DNA of 64,000 bases from an uncultured Bacteroidales bacterium (GCA_949297215.1 CASFRV010000009.1:1-64000); one strand, 5' to 3'. Positions 8,466 through 16,965 are shown, counted from the first letter of the stretch. A program made the numbers and translations. Notes: a model not told the origin generated them from the sequence alone.

Positions 8466-9650
8466 ATGGACGTAAAAGCCTATCTCAACCGCTGGGCCGA
8501 GCGCTACCGCGACGACCTGACGAACGACATCCTGCCCTTCTGGCTGCGCCACGGGCTCGACCGCGAGCACGGCGGCATCTACACCTGCCTCGACCGCGAC
8601 GGCACGCTCATCGACACCACCAAGTCCGTTTGGTTCCAAGGGCGCTTTGCCTTTATCGCCGCCCTGGCCTACAACGAGATTGAGCAGCGCCCCGAGTGGC
8701 TCGAAGCCGCCCGCACGACGCTGCGCTTCATCGAGCAGCACTGCTTCGACGCCGACGGGCGCATGTACTTCGAGGTGACGGCCGAGGGCACGCCCCTGCG
8801 CCGGCGGCGGTACGTCTTTTCGGAGTGTTTCGCCATCATTGCCATGGCCGAGTACGCCCGCGCCACGGGCGACGGCGAGTATGCCCGCAAGGCGCTCGAC
8901 CTCTTCAAGCGCGTGCAGCGCTTCCTCTCGACGCCGGGCCTGCTCGAACCGAAATATCTCGACACGTTCCAGGCGCAGGGCCACTCCATCACGATGATAC
9001 TCATCAACACGGCCTCGCGCGTGCGCCGCGTCATAGCCGACCCCGTGCTCGACGCCCAGATAGACCGCTCCATCGAGCTCATACGCACGTGCTTCATGCA
9101 CCCCGAGTTTGAGGCGCTGCTCGAAACGGTGGGCCCGCGCGGCGAACTGATCGACACGTGCGCCGGCCGCACCATCAACCCCGGCCACTGCATCGAAACG
9201 GCGTGGTTTCTCATGGACGAGGCCCGCCACCGCGGCGACGCCTCGCTGCTCAGCACGGCGCTCACCATCCTCGACTGGTCGTGGCGCTGGGGCTGGGACG
9301 AACTCTACGGAGGCATCATCAACTTTCGCGACTGCCGCAACCTGCCGCCGCAGGACTACTCGCAGGACATGAAGTTCTGGTGGCCGCAGACAGAAACCGT
9401 CATCGCCGCGCTCTATGCCTACCGCGCCACGGGCGAGGCCCGCTACCTCGACATGCACCGCCGCGTGTCCGAGTGGGCCTATGCGCGCTTCCCCGACGCC
9501 CGCTACGGCGAATGGTACGGCTACCTGCACCGCGACGGCACGGTGGCCCAGCCGGCCAAGGGCAACCTGTTCAAGGGGCCGTTCCACGTGCCCCGCATGA
9601 TGATCTACGGCCACCTGCTGTGCCGCGAAATCGTAGCCTCGCTGCCATGA
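8466..9650 (+). CDS. nanE: N-acylglucosamine 2-epimerase family protein (ManNAc to GlcNAc)
   Basis: 394 residues of the AGE (alpha/alpha six-barrel) family. Visible family features include the N-terminal WFQGRFAFIAALAYN segment, VFSECFAIIAMAEYA, the catalytic-type histidine in INPGHCIETAWFL near residue 242, and FWWPQTETVIAAL. In Bacteroides fragilis a member of this family (NanE of nanLET) turns ManNAc from the lyase into GlcNAc, bypassing ManNAc kinase. The same role is inferred here from adjacency to nanA. Its TGA overlaps the ATG of the kelch gene (ATGA), indicating coupled translation. Confidence 0.88.
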   Translation: MDVKAYLNRWAERYRDDLTNDILPFWLRHGLDREHGGIYTCLDRDGTLIDTTKSVWFQGRFAFIAALAYNEIEQRPEWLEAARTTLRFIEQHCFDADGRMYFEVTAEGTPLRRRRYVFSECFAIIAMAEYARATGDGEYARKALDLFKRVQRFLSTPGLLEPKYLDTFQAQGHSITMILINTASRVRRVIADPVLDAQIDRSIELIRTCFMHPEFEALLETVGPRGELIDTCAGRTINPGHCIETAWFLMDEARHRGDASLLSTALTILDWSWRWGWDELYGGIINFRDCRNLPPQDYSQDMKFWWPQTETVIAALYAYRATGEARYLDMHRRVSEWAYARFPDARYGEWYGYLHRDGTVAQPAKGNLFKGPFHVPRMMIYGHLLCREIVASLP

Positions 9651-10828
9651 CGCGCTTTAAGCATCTTCTGACGGCCGCCGCGCTCTTTGCCGCGGCGGCC
9701 GTCCGCGTTTGGGGGCAACCCGCGTGGACGCGCATCGCGAGCCCCGCCGCCATGGCCGACACGGCGCGGGCCAAAGGCGTTTCGGCGGCCTACTGCGGCA
9801 TGGCCGGCGGCCGTGTGGTGCTGGCCGGCGGGTGCAACTTCCCGGCCCGCCCGGCGGCCGACGGCGGCGCCAAGCGCTTCTATGCCGACGTCTTCGTGGG
9901 CACGCCCGCCGGCGGCGACCTCACGTGGCGGCGCGCCGGTAGCCTGCCCGCCCCCGCGGCCTACGGCGTGGCGCTGCCCACCGACGGCGGCCTGGCCCTC
10001 ATCGGAGGCACCACGCCCGAGGGGTCCACGGCCGCCGCCACCGAACTGCGCCTCGCGGCGGACGGCACGCACGCCGACCTGCACCCGCTGCCCGCCCTGC
10101 CCGTGGCCGTCGACAACGCCGCGGGCGCCCGCCTGGGCCGCCGGCTCTACGTGATGGGCGGCAACGCCGCGGGACGCCCCTCGCGCCGCGTCTTCTCGCT
10201 CCACCTCGACAGCCTCGGCGCCGGCTGGCGCGAGGAGCCGCCCCTGCCCGGCCCGCCGCGCACGCAGGCCGTGGCCGTGACGCTCGTCCACGGGGGCGAA
10301 AGCTGCCTCTACGTGTTCGGGGGCTTTGCCGCGGCCGCAGGCGACCGGCCGGCCACGCTCTCGCTCACCTCGCTGCGCTACCGCCCCTCGGCCCGCCGCT
10401 GGGAACGGGCGGCCACGCCCGCCACGGCCGACGGCCGGCCCATCGCGCTGGGCGGCGGGGCGGGCCTGGCGCTGGGCGACACGGCGGCCCTCTGCCTGGG
10501 CGGGGTCGATGGCGACATCTTCCTGGCCGCCCTCCGGCGCGAGGAGCGCCTGGCCCGGGCCCGCGCCGTGGGCAACGACAGCCTCGTCGCGGCGCTCGAA
10601 GCCGCCGGCCACCGCTACATGACGCAGCCCGAGGCGTGGTACCGCTTCAACCGCCGCGTCCTGCGCTACTCGGCCACGTCCGACCGCTGGACCGTCGCAG
10701 GCGAAGCCCCGCAGGCAGCACGCGCCGGCGCCGCCCTCACCGGCCACGGCACCACGCTCTACTGGCTCGGCGGCGAACGGAAGCCGGGCGTGCGCACACC
10801 CGAGGCATGGCGCATCGAGCTGCCCTGA
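9647..10828 (+). CDS. nanM: Secreted kelch-repeat protein, probable N-acetylneuraminate mutarotase
   Basis: 393 residues from the ATG overlapping the epimerase stop. A signal peptide ([20 protein letters not shown]) predicts export to the periplasm. Six kelch-type blades are marked by Gly-Gly strands: [44 protein letters not shown] and [11 protein letters not shown]. The arrangement matches the cyclically permuted mutarotase proteins found with sialic acid genes, which convert alpha- to beta-N-acetylneuraminate. The reading frame is extremely GC-rich (many GCC, GGC and CGC codons), more than the genes before it. Confidence 0.82.
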   Translation: MTRFKHLLTAAALFAAAAVRVWGQPAWTRIASPAAMADTARAKGVSAAYCGMAGGRVVLAGGCNFPARPAADGGAKRFYADVFVGTPAGGDLTWRRAGSLPAPAAYGVALPTDGGLALIGGTTPEGSTAAATELRLAADGTHADLHPLPALPVAVDNAAGARLGRRLYVMGGNAAGRPSRRVFSLHLDSLGAGWREEPPLPGPPRTQAVAVTLVHGGESCLYVFGGFAAAAGDRPATLSLTSLRYRPSARRWERAATPATADGRPIALGGGAGLALGDTAALCLGGVDGDIFLAALRREERLARARAVGNDSLVAALEAAGHRYMTQPEAWYRFNRRVLRYSATSDRWTVAGEAPQAARAGAALTGHGTTLYWLGGERKPGVRTPEAWRIELP

Positions 10829-10854
10829 GCGGGGCGCGGCGAGGGGGAAAATCC

Positions 10855-10940
10855 TGGAAAAACGGCAGAAACACCCCCGTTTCACCTTGGAAAAGCGGCA
10901 AAAACACCCTATATTTGCCTTGGAAAAACGGCAAGCACCC
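10855..10940 (+). repeat. Three 33-bp tandem repeats before the macro-domain gene
   Basis: Units begin TGGAAAAACGGC or TGGAAAAGCGGC at 10855, 10888 and 10921, with period exactly 33. Each continues with an A-rich run and CACCC; the third is shortened. The second unit's TTGG provides the -33 element of the promoter at 10887-10917. Confidence 0.85.
10887..10917 (+). promoter_or_regulatory. Promoter TTG-N20-TATATTTG for the macro-domain gene
   Basis: TTG at 10887-10889 and TATATTTG at 10910-10917 are separated by 20 nt, the same geometry as at 4389. It gives the macro gene its own transcription start about 35 nt before its ATG. Confidence 0.7.
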
Positions 10941-10958
10941 TTTTTAAACCCAACAACC

Positions 10959-11492
10959 ATGGAACAACACGCACAAGTGCCCGACATCGTCGTGGCCGAC
11001 ATCACCACGCTGGCCGTCGACGCCATCGTGAACGCTGCCAACAGCTCGCTGCTGGGCGGGGGCGGCGTTGACGGAGCCATCCACCGCGCCGCCGGGCCGG
11101 ATCTGCTCGCCGAATGCCGCACGCTGGGCGGCTGCCGCACGGGAGAGAGCAAAATGACAGACGCCTACCGCCTGCCGTGCAAGAAAATCATCCACACGGT
11201 GGGGCCCGTCTGGTACGGCCCCGGCAGCCACCAAGAGGCCGAGCTGGCTTCGTGCTACGAAACGGCCCTGCGCCTGGCCGCCGGAAACGGCTTGCAGAGC
11301 ATCGCCTTCCCCGGCATCAGCACGGGCGCCTATGGCTACCCCAAACGCGAAGCCGCCACCGTGGCCCTGCGCACCATCATGCGCCTCACGGCCGACGGGA
11401 CGTACAAGGGGCGGGTGATTGTCTGCTGCTTCTCCGAGGCGGACGCCCGCATCTACCGCGAAGTGGCGGCCGAGCTGACCGGGCACTCATAG
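10959..11492 (+). CDS. Macro-domain protein, probable O-acetyl-ADP-ribose deacetylase
   Basis: 177 residues from the ATG at 10959; the frame is open 24 codons further upstream, but that part overlaps the promoter repeats. It is a single MacroD-type macro domain: [38 protein letters not shown] carries the ADP-ribose loop and the catalytic-type Asn/Asp, followed by HTVGPVW and [10 protein letters not shown], the distal-ribose loop. Such enzymes remove acetyl from O-acetyl-ADP-ribose or hydrolyse mono-ADP-ribosyl bonds. Why it follows sialic acid genes is unclear; acetyl-ester removal is one possibility, or it may be an unrelated neighbour with its own promoter. Confidence 0.9.
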   Translation: MEQHAQVPDIVVADITTLAVDAIVNAANSSLLGGGGVDGAIHRAAGPDLLAECRTLGGCRTGESKMTDAYRLPCKKIIHTVGPVWYGPGSHQEAELASCYETALRLAAGNGLQSIAFPGISTGAYGYPKREAATVALRTIMRLTADGTYKGRVIVCCFSEADARIYREVAAELTGHS

Positions 11493-11609
11493 GAGCGCGC
11501 AGCGGCCGCGACGGCGTGTGCGCTATTTGGCAAACTGTTAAAACGGGCGTACGGCTCGGCCCGTCTTTTAGAGATTTTGGGGCGCGTCGGGGCGGCCCCG
11601 CGGCCCGTC

Positions 11610-11699
11610 CATCCCATGGAACGCGATTTGCATCCCATGGATTTCGATTTCCATCCCATGGATTTCCATTTCCATCCCATGGAAACTGCGCTCCATGGG
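11610..11699 (+). repeat. 21-bp tandem repeats CATCCCATGGA(n)10
   Basis: CATCCCATGG starts at 11610, 11631, 11652 and 11673, a strict 21-bp period, and a further CCATGG follows at 11693. Being a multiple of three, the period keeps open frames on both strands (for example a PWDGNxN heptad on the minus strand), which produces spurious ORFs. Confidence 0.9.
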
Positions 11700-11747
11700 C
11701 ACTTTTCGGGTGAAAAATAGCTCCGATTTGCGCCATATAGTGGCAAA

Positions 11748-11783
11748 AAAGGCCCTCACCGCGTGCCAGGCGGGAGGGCCTTT
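11748..11783. terminator. Bidirectional stem-loop inside element copy A
   Basis: AAAGGCCCTC (11748-11757) pairs perfectly with GAGGGCCTTT (11774-11783). On the minus strand it is followed by TTTTTTGCC, a good terminator for the MATE-symporter-lipoprotein unit. Copy B lacks this hairpin at the same place, so it looks like an insertion into the element. Confidence 0.65.
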
Positions 11784-11948
11784 GATGTATAGGTCTCATT
11801 GTCAGGCGTTTCTATTTTTCGCTCATTTGCGTCCGAGGGAGCAAGTGGGCGAAAATATCGCATTCTCCGTGTTAAAAAACAGCGGTCCGGCGGCTGCGGC
11901 GCCGCCCTGCGTGGGCTGCAAGAGGGGCCGCGGCGCACGCTGCGGCGC

Positions 11949-12305
11949 TCAGGGCATGACGAACCAGAGGGTGTCGCCCGTGGAGGTGCCCACGCCGTTG
12001 GTGGCATAGGGCACCACGAAATAGCGCCCGGGGCGGAGGGGCTGCGTGTAGGCCCGGAAGAGGGCCAGGGTGTCGGCCGACCGGGCTTCGAGGCGCAGCG
12101 TGTCGTTGCCGTAGTGGAAGCCGCGCTCGCGCACGCGGCTGTTGGGCGAGGCCGTCACCTCGCCCGTCATGAGGCACGAGTCGGCCACCACCTGGCAGTC
12201 GACCAGGCGCACCGTGGGCGGCAGGGGCTGCTCGCCCGAGCGGTCTTCGGGGTTGCAGGCGGCCATGGCGCCGATGAGGAGGAGAAAGAGGGGAAGATTT
12301 TTCAT
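11949..12305 (-). CDS. Small lipoprotein with a fibronectin-like fold pattern
   Basis: 118 residues beginning MKNLPLFLLLIGAMAACNPE: a lipoprotein signal peptide with the lipobox cysteine at about residue 17. The rest (RERGFHYGND ... LRPGRYFVVPYATNGVGTSTGDTLWF) resembles the Bacteroidales extracellular beta-sandwich modules in which a YxVxxYATN motif ends each domain. The function is unknown; it probably sits in the outer membrane or on the cell surface. Its ATG overlaps the TGA of the symporter gene, so it is translationally coupled and may assist or report on the same solute. Confidence 0.75.
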   Translation of the reverse strand: MKNLPLFLLLIGAMAACNPEDRSGEQPLPPTVRLVDCQVVADSCLMTGEVTASPNSRVRERGFHYGNDTLRLEARSADTLALFRAYTQPLRPGRYFVVPYATNGVGTSTGDTLWFVMP

Positions 12306-13789
12306 AACGCAACAGGCTTTAAAGATTCGGGCCCCACCTGCCCCATGCGCAGGGAGAGCAGCCACAGCCCTGCGGCCGTGAGCAGGCCGTTGAGCAGGAG
12401 GAGCTCGTAGCCGAACGTATAGCCCCACAGGCGGGGCGCGGCATAGTCGAGCAGGGCGCAGAGCACGGGAGCGGCCACGGCCACCACGGGCACCAGGCGG
12501 TCGCGCACGCGGCGCCGCGTGTAGAGGCCGAAGGCGTAGAGCCCGAGCAGGGGGCCGTAGGTATAGGACGCCATGACGTAGATGGCGTTGATGACGTTGG
12601 TATCGTTGAGGGCGCGGAAGGCCAGGATGCAGGCGAAAAAGGCCAGGACCATGGCCACGTGTACCACGCGGCGCACGCGCTCGGCACGGGCTGCGGGATA
12701 GCCGGGACGCTCCACGCCGATGAGGTCGACGCAGCAGCTCGTGGTGAGGGCCGTCAGGGCCGAGTCGGCACTGGAAAAGGCGGCGGCCACGATGCCGATG
12801 GTGAACGGCACGACCACCCACGCCCCCAGGGCGCCCGAGGCCACGAGCCGGGGCAGCAGTTCGTCGCCGGCAGCAGGGGGCACGATGCCGCGCGCCGCAC
12901 ACAGGGCGTGCAGCAGGATGCCAAGGAGGAGGAAGAGGAAGTTGACGGGCAGAAACGTGAGGCCGTAGGAGCACATGTCCTTCTGCGCCTCGCGCAGCGT
13001 GCGGCAGGTCAGGTTTTTCTGCATCATGTCCTGGTCGAGCCCGGTCATGACGACGACGATGAACGCTCCGCTCAGCAGCTGGCGCCAGAAGGCCTGCGGG
13101 CTCTGCGCGTCCCACACGAAGACGTAGCTGTAAGGGCTCTCGCGCACCAGGTCGACGAGTCCGCCCCACGACAGGCCGAGCTGCCGCACGGCCACGGCCA
13201 CGACGCCCACGAGGGCCAGGAGCATGCAGAGCGTCTGCAAGGCGTCGGTGCGCACAAGGGTGCGTATGCCGCTGCGGTGCGTGTAGGCCCAGATGAGCAG
13301 GAGCACGGCGAGCACCGTGAGGGGGAAGGGGCAGCCCAGCGGGGCGGCTACAAACTGCTGGAGCACAAGGCACACGAGATAGAGGCGCGCCGCGGCGCCC
13401 GTGAGCTTGGAGAGGAGGAAGAACAGGGCCGACGTGCGGTGCGACGCGGGGCCGAAGCGGGTGCCGGCGTAGGCATAGATGCTCGTGAGGCGCAGGCGGT
13501 AATAGAGCGGCAGGAGGATGAAGGCCACGGCGGCGTAGCCCGCGACGAAGCCCATGCACATTTGCAGATAGCTCATGCCCGTCGACGCCACCCACCCGGG
13601 CACGGAGATGAACGACACGCCGGAGATGCTGGCCCCGATCATGCCGAAAGCCACCATCCACCATGGCGACTCGCGGCCGGCGCGGAAAAAGTCGTCGTTG
13701 CGCCCGCGCCCGCCCTTACGCCGCGACACGGCGAGGAGCAAGGCGAAATAGGCCGCCAGCGTGAGCACCATGAAAAGTCCCGTATCCAT
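12302..13789 (-). CDS. Sodium:solute symporter (SSS family)
   Basis: 495 residues with about thirteen hydrophobic segments. The family fold is recognisable from SPWWMVAFGMIGASISGVSF at residues about 42-61 (first core helices), RLRLTSIYAYAGTRFG, and the later FTIGIVAAAFSSADSALTAL segment, which carries the sodium-binding Ser/Ala pattern near residue 335. It would be a sodium-driven importer in the inner membrane. The SSS family includes SiaT-type sialic acid transporters, and the nan genes are nearby on the other strand, so sialic acid is a possible but unproven substrate. It lies 16 nt after the MATE gene in the same unit. Confidence 0.85.
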   Translation of the reverse strand: MDTGLFMVLTLAAYFALLLAVSRRKGGRGRNDDFFRAGRESPWWMVAFGMIGASISGVSFISVPGWVASTGMSYLQMCMGFVAGYAAVAFILLPLYYRLRLTSIYAYAGTRFGPASHRTSALFFLLSKLTGAAARLYLVCLVLQQFVAAPLGCPFPLTVLAVLLLIWAYTHRSGIRTLVRTDALQTLCMLLALVGVVAVAVRQLGLSWGGLVDLVRESPYSYVFVWDAQSPQAFWRQLLSGAFIVVVMTGLDQDMMQKNLTCRTLREAQKDMCSYGLTFLPVNFLFLLLGILLHALCAARGIVPPAAGDELLPRLVASGALGAWVVVPFTIGIVAAAFSSADSALTALTTSCCVDLIGVERPGYPAARAERVRRVVHVAMVLAFFACILAFRALNDTNVINAIYVMASYTYGPLLGLYAFGLYTRRRVRDRLVPVVAVAAPVLCALLDYAAPRLWGYTFGYELLLLNGLLTAAGLWLLSLRMGQVGPESLKPVAL

Positions 13790-13805
13790 GAGGTGGTCGT
13801 TATCC

Positions 13806-15161
13806 TCAGCGCTTCAAGGCTCCCTCGCGTCGCAATACGCCGCGATAGGAGCGGAACAGGAGGGCAGCTGCCGTGAAGAGGCCCACGGAGAAGGCCAGGA
13901 AGATGCCGCGGATGCCCAGACCGAGGGGGAAACCGAGCAGGTAGCCGCAGGGGATGCCCACGCAGATGTAGCTGAATATGGCGATCCACATCATGGGCAG
14001 CACGTGGCCAGTGCCGCGCAGGGCGTTGGCGTAGCAAATCTGCATGGCGTCGCTGAACTGATAGATCATCAGGGGGAAAAGCACGAGCAGGGCCATCGCG
14101 CGCACGTCGGCGTCGGGGCTGAAGATGCCGATGAGCGACGGCGCGAAGCAGAAGAACGTGAGCGCGGCCAGCACGGCCAGCGCCAGCTCGATGTGGCTGC
14201 CGGCGGCCGAGGCCAGGCGCACGCGCTGCCAGTCCTTGACGCCTACGAACGTGGCGATGCGGATGGACATGCCTGCTCCGAAACTGTAATAGAACAGGAA
14301 GCCCAGCGTGCCGAGCGTCATGATGACCTGATAGGCGGCCAGCTCGGTGGCGCCCAGCCAGCCGGCCATGATGGCGCTGAACGTGAAGGTGCCCGTCTCA
14401 ACGCCCATCTGCAACGAAACGGGGAGCGACTTGGCCGCCACATAGCGGATGCGCTCCCACGACAGGCGGGCGGCGCGGAAACCGGTGCGGTAGGGGGCGT
14501 AGCGCTTGCCCATCACGACGAAGCAGACGAGCAGCACGGCCATGAAGAAGCGGGAGAACAGCGTACTGATGCCGGCGCCGAGCAGCCCCATCTCGGGGAA
14601 GGGACCCACGCCCCAGATGAGCAGCCAGTTGCCCAGGATGTTCAGCAGGTTGCCGGCCAGGAGCGTCCACATGCCGCGCGCCGTGTCGGTGGTTCCGTCG
14701 GTAAACTGGCGCAGGGCGTTGAACACCATCACAAAAAACATGGAGATGAGGATGACAACATAGTAGGGACGCATCTCGGGAAGCAGTTCGGCGGGCTGCC
14801 CCAGCCGGTCCAGGAAGAAATAGAGCCCCGTCATGACCGAGAGCACGACGGCACAGAAAAGGAAGTTGGACGCCAGGGCGTTTTTTAGCAGTGCGCCGGC
14901 CTTGGCATGCTCGCCCTGCCCGTAGAGCGCGCCCACCATCGGCGTCAGCCCGTACGAATAGCCCATGATGAGAAACTGCACGAGGTTGAAAAGGTTCGTC
15001 ACAAACGACGAGGCCGCCAGGGCCGTCGTGGAATACTGGCCCACCATCATCGTGTCGGCAAAGCCCAAAATAATGACGCCCAGCTGGCCTACGGCAATGG
15101 GCAGGCCCAAACGGAGCGTCGCTTTATAATGGGGAAGTAACGTGGAAAAGTTCGCTTTCAT
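13806..15161 (-). CDS. MATE family efflux transporter
   Basis: 451 residues from the ATG at 15161, a usual MATE length; the frame is open further upstream but a promoter box overlaps that part. Two halves of six helices are visible, with MATE motifs such as GLPIAVGQLGVIILGFADTMMVGQ at the start, YGLTPMVGALYGQGEHAKAG, and LRGTGHVLPMMWIAI near residue 390. It exports cationic drugs or metabolites using a sodium or proton gradient across the inner membrane. It is first gene of a three-gene unit with the symporter and lipoprotein. The 5' leader would be only a few bases long. Confidence 0.88.
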   Translation of the reverse strand: MKANFSTLLPHYKATLRLGLPIAVGQLGVIILGFADTMMVGQYSTTALAASSFVTNLFNLVQFLIMGYSYGLTPMVGALYGQGEHAKAGALLKNALASNFLFCAVVLSVMTGLYFFLDRLGQPAELLPEMRPYYVVILISMFFVMVFNALRQFTDGTTDTARGMWTLLAGNLLNILGNWLLIWGVGPFPEMGLLGAGISTLFSRFFMAVLLVCFVVMGKRYAPYRTGFRAARLSWERIRYVAAKSLPVSLQMGVETGTFTFSAIMAGWLGATELAAYQVIMTLGTLGFLFYYSFGAGMSIRIATFVGVKDWQRVRLASAAGSHIELALAVLAALTFFCFAPSLIGIFSPDADVRAMALLVLFPLMIYQFSDAMQICYANALRGTGHVLPMMWIAIFSYICVGIPCGYLLGFPLGLGIRGIFLAFSVGLFTAAALLFRSYRGVLRREGALKR

Positions 15162-15169
15162 AACGGCTG

Positions 15170-15199
15170 CAAAGGTACGCATTTCCCCCCGTCCGGCAA
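15170..15199 (-). promoter_or_regulatory. Promoter TTG-N19-TACCTTTG for the MATE unit
   Basis: On the minus strand TTG (15199-15197) and TACCTTTG (15177-15170) are 19 nt apart. The -7 box ends only 8 nt before the ATG, so the transcript should be nearly leaderless. Confidence 0.6.
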
Positions 15200-15303
15200 A
15201 TACGGCCCCCACCCTCTGAAAATACCGCGCTCCTTCCGCGGAACTACTGTATATTCTCCTTGGGGAGTTGGCTGTATGTTTCTGTTTTCTCAATCGAAAT
15301 CAT

Positions 15304-15311
15304 TACCTTTG
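15304..15311 (+). promoter_or_regulatory. Candidate -7 box TACCTTTG for the acetyltransferase gene
   Basis: TACCTTTG lies 41 nt before the ATG at 15352. The -33 region is T-rich but lacks a clear TTG. Confidence 0.5.
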
Positions 15312-15351
15312 CGGAGATCGTTTGACAGACCTCTGAAACAATGTCTGATTT

Positions 15352-15924
15352 ATGAAAATGGACTATGTCATAAGACCTGCCACACCGGACGATGCGCCCA
15401 TCATCGCTTCTGCCCTGACCATGGCTTTGGGAGAAGAAACCATGAAGATGTATTGTGGCGAGAACTGCCAACGCGTGCTTGAAGAGCTGGCGCAGAGGGA
15501 AGATACACAATACAGTTATCGCAACGCCTTGGTGGCCGAGGTGGACGGTATTCCGGCAGGAGCGATTGTTGGGTATGACGGAGCACGCCTACACGAATTG
15601 CGCGAGCCGACGCTCCGTCTGATTGAAGAACGGACGGGACACGTGTTTGCCGGCGTGGAAGACGAGACGAGCCCCGATGAGTTTTATTTGGATTCATTGG
15701 GCGTATTGCCCGAATATCGCAACATGGGCATCGGAGGACAGTTGCTCACAGCCTTGCGCGACAAGGCTTTTGCTGAAGGATTCGAACGGGCGGGCCTTTT
15801 GGTAGATACGGAAAACCCAAAAGCGGAACGCCTGTACCTGTCGCTTGGCTTTGAGCGGATTGAAGCTCGGAACCTGTTCGGGCACAGGATGTGGCATTTG
15901 CAAGCGTTTGATGCCGAACCATAA
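15352..15924 (+). CDS. GNAT family N-acetyltransferase
   Basis: 190 residues. The N-terminal VIRPATPDDAPIIASAL and the acetyl-CoA site LDSLGVLPEYRNMGIGGQLL (residues about 113-132, with the R-x-x-G-x-G/A motif) followed by LLVDTENPKAERLYLSLGF are typical GNAT elements. It transfers acetyl from acetyl-CoA to an amine; the acceptor cannot be predicted. It is a single gene with its own promoter. G+C content is lower than in the upstream transporter genes, close to that of the recombinase patch that follows. Confidence 0.85.
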   Translation: MKMDYVIRPATPDDAPIIASALTMALGEETMKMYCGENCQRVLEELAQREDTQYSYRNALVAEVDGIPAGAIVGYDGARLHELREPTLRLIEERTGHVFAGVEDETSPDEFYLDSLGVLPEYRNMGIGGQLLTALRDKAFAEGFERAGLLVDTENPKAERLYLSLGFERIEARNLFGHRMWHLQAFDAEP

Positions 15925-16041
15925 TGATTTAAAAGCATAATTGAAGCGAAATATAATTAGCTTCGGAATTGGTAAGGACAGATTTTAGTATGCCCAAAAC
16001 TCACTTGCTACCTTCCCGTTGGTCAAAAGTCATACACTAAA

Positions 16042-16965
16042 CTACGGTTCTGCCATTCCAAGAAGCTTGCTCATACGCTCAATACACTTCTTTTTCTGAC
16101 TAAGGTTTGGATGCACATACAGGTTAAGCGTTGTCGCCACATTGGAATGACCGAGTATTACGCTTACCGTTTTGTAATCGCACTGGCTTTCTATGCACCG
16201 GGTTGCGAAGGTGTGCCTAAGCCCATGGAATACGATTTTGGGGATGCCGAGACGCTTTAACAATCGGGAAAAATAGTCACGGTAAGAGCGTGGCTCTTTG
16301 GAATGTTCCGATGTGCCAACCACAAACGGAGAGGCAGAGGCTTTCTTGACTGTTTTCAGACATTGGAACAAGTGCTTGGAGATGGGTATCTCGCGGCATG
16401 AATTTCTTGTTTTGGGCGATGACTGTATTTTCTCTGTGGATTTCAACTCGCAATTATAAACCCGCCCGACAGTATGTCTTACTGTGATAACCCGTTGGCG
16501 GAAGTCCACATCCTGCCATTGCAGTGCGCATACCTCGCCTATTCTCATGCCCGTGCAGAGAGCCAACAGTACACCGATATTCTGTGCTGTCGGCTTTTCA
16601 ATTAAATATCGCATTAGTTTGCGTTGATGCTCAATTGCCAAAGTTGGCAATCGGCTCATTTCCGTATCAGTGGGGTATTCTATTTCCCAATCCTCGAATG
16701 GAAATATCTTATGTTTTCTTCCGTATTTGGCTACCGATTTTAATACGGCTACCATATCCCTTACGGTCTTGCGCGCAAGACCACATGAAAGTTTATGAAT
16801 GACAAACTGCTGGACTTCACCCTCTGCGATGGCTGTCTTTGTACCAAAATAAGGCAGCAAATGGGTTTGCAGCGTCAGCAGATAAGCACACATGGTGGAG
16901 TGCTTTACTATCGGGCGCTTCGTTTCGCACCAGCTTTTTGAAATTTCTTGAAATGTTTTCTGCAT
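16042..16965 (-). CDS. Tyrosine recombinase / phage-type integrase
   Basis: 307 residues from the ATG at 16965 (MQKTFQEISKSWCETKRP); the frame is open to 17094, but the extension overlaps the end of the HNH remnant. An N-terminal SAM-like core-binding domain (about residues 10-100) is followed by the catalytic domain with all the expected residues: Arg in LCTGMRIGEVCAL, the beta-hairpin lysine in SPKTRNSCREIP, H-x-x-R in FHGLRHTFATR, His in ILGHSN and the nucleophile Tyr in TLNLYVHP. It is AT-rich against its surroundings. It probably belongs to a small decayed mobile element; no intact partner genes are nearby. Confidence 0.88.
   Translation of the reverse strand: MQKTFQEISKSWCETKRPIVKHSTMCAYLLTLQTHLLPYFGTKTAIAEGEVQQFVIHKLSCGLARKTVRDMVAVLKSVAKYGRKHKIFPFEDWEIEYPTDTEMSRLPTLAIEHQRKLMRYLIEKPTAQNIGVLLALCTGMRIGEVCALQWQDVDFRQRVITVRHTVGRVYNCELKSTEKIQSSPKTRNSCREIPISKHLFQCLKTVKKASASPFVVGTSEHSKEPRSYRDYFSRLLKRLGIPKIVFHGLRHTFATRCIESQCDYKTVSVILGHSNVATTLNLYVHPNLSQKKKCIERMSKLLGMAEP

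Larger units (their letters stand above)
11513..11879 (+). repeat. Dispersed non-coding element, copy A (about 367 bp)
   Basis: This segment shares ordered blocks with 45012-45356 in the same orientation: GGCGTGTGCGC, GGCAAACnGTTAAA, CTTTTAG, a cluster of CCATGG sites ending CTCCATGGGCACTTT, an ATAGTGGCAAAAA block, TCAAGCGTTTCT-like sequence, and a 3' end reading CGAAAATATCGCATTCTCCGTGTTAAAAA. The 3' stem-loop pairs 11816-11830 with 11841-11855. It fills most of the 456 bases between the macro gene and the lipoprotein gene; no protein is convincingly encoded. Confidence 0.8.

Noticed and set aside
11610-11699. Regularly spaced repeats considered as a CRISPR array
   Set aside because: The 21-bp period leaves about 10 variable bases between repeats, far too short for spacers, and there are no cas genes.
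11386-11799. Minus-strand ORF with PWDGNxN heptads in element copy A, with a weakly similar ORF at copy B
   Set aside because: The similarity follows from the shared DNA element and 21-bp repeats. Several frames are open at once, the CCATGG part is not conserved as protein in copy B, and it overlaps the end of the macro-domain gene.
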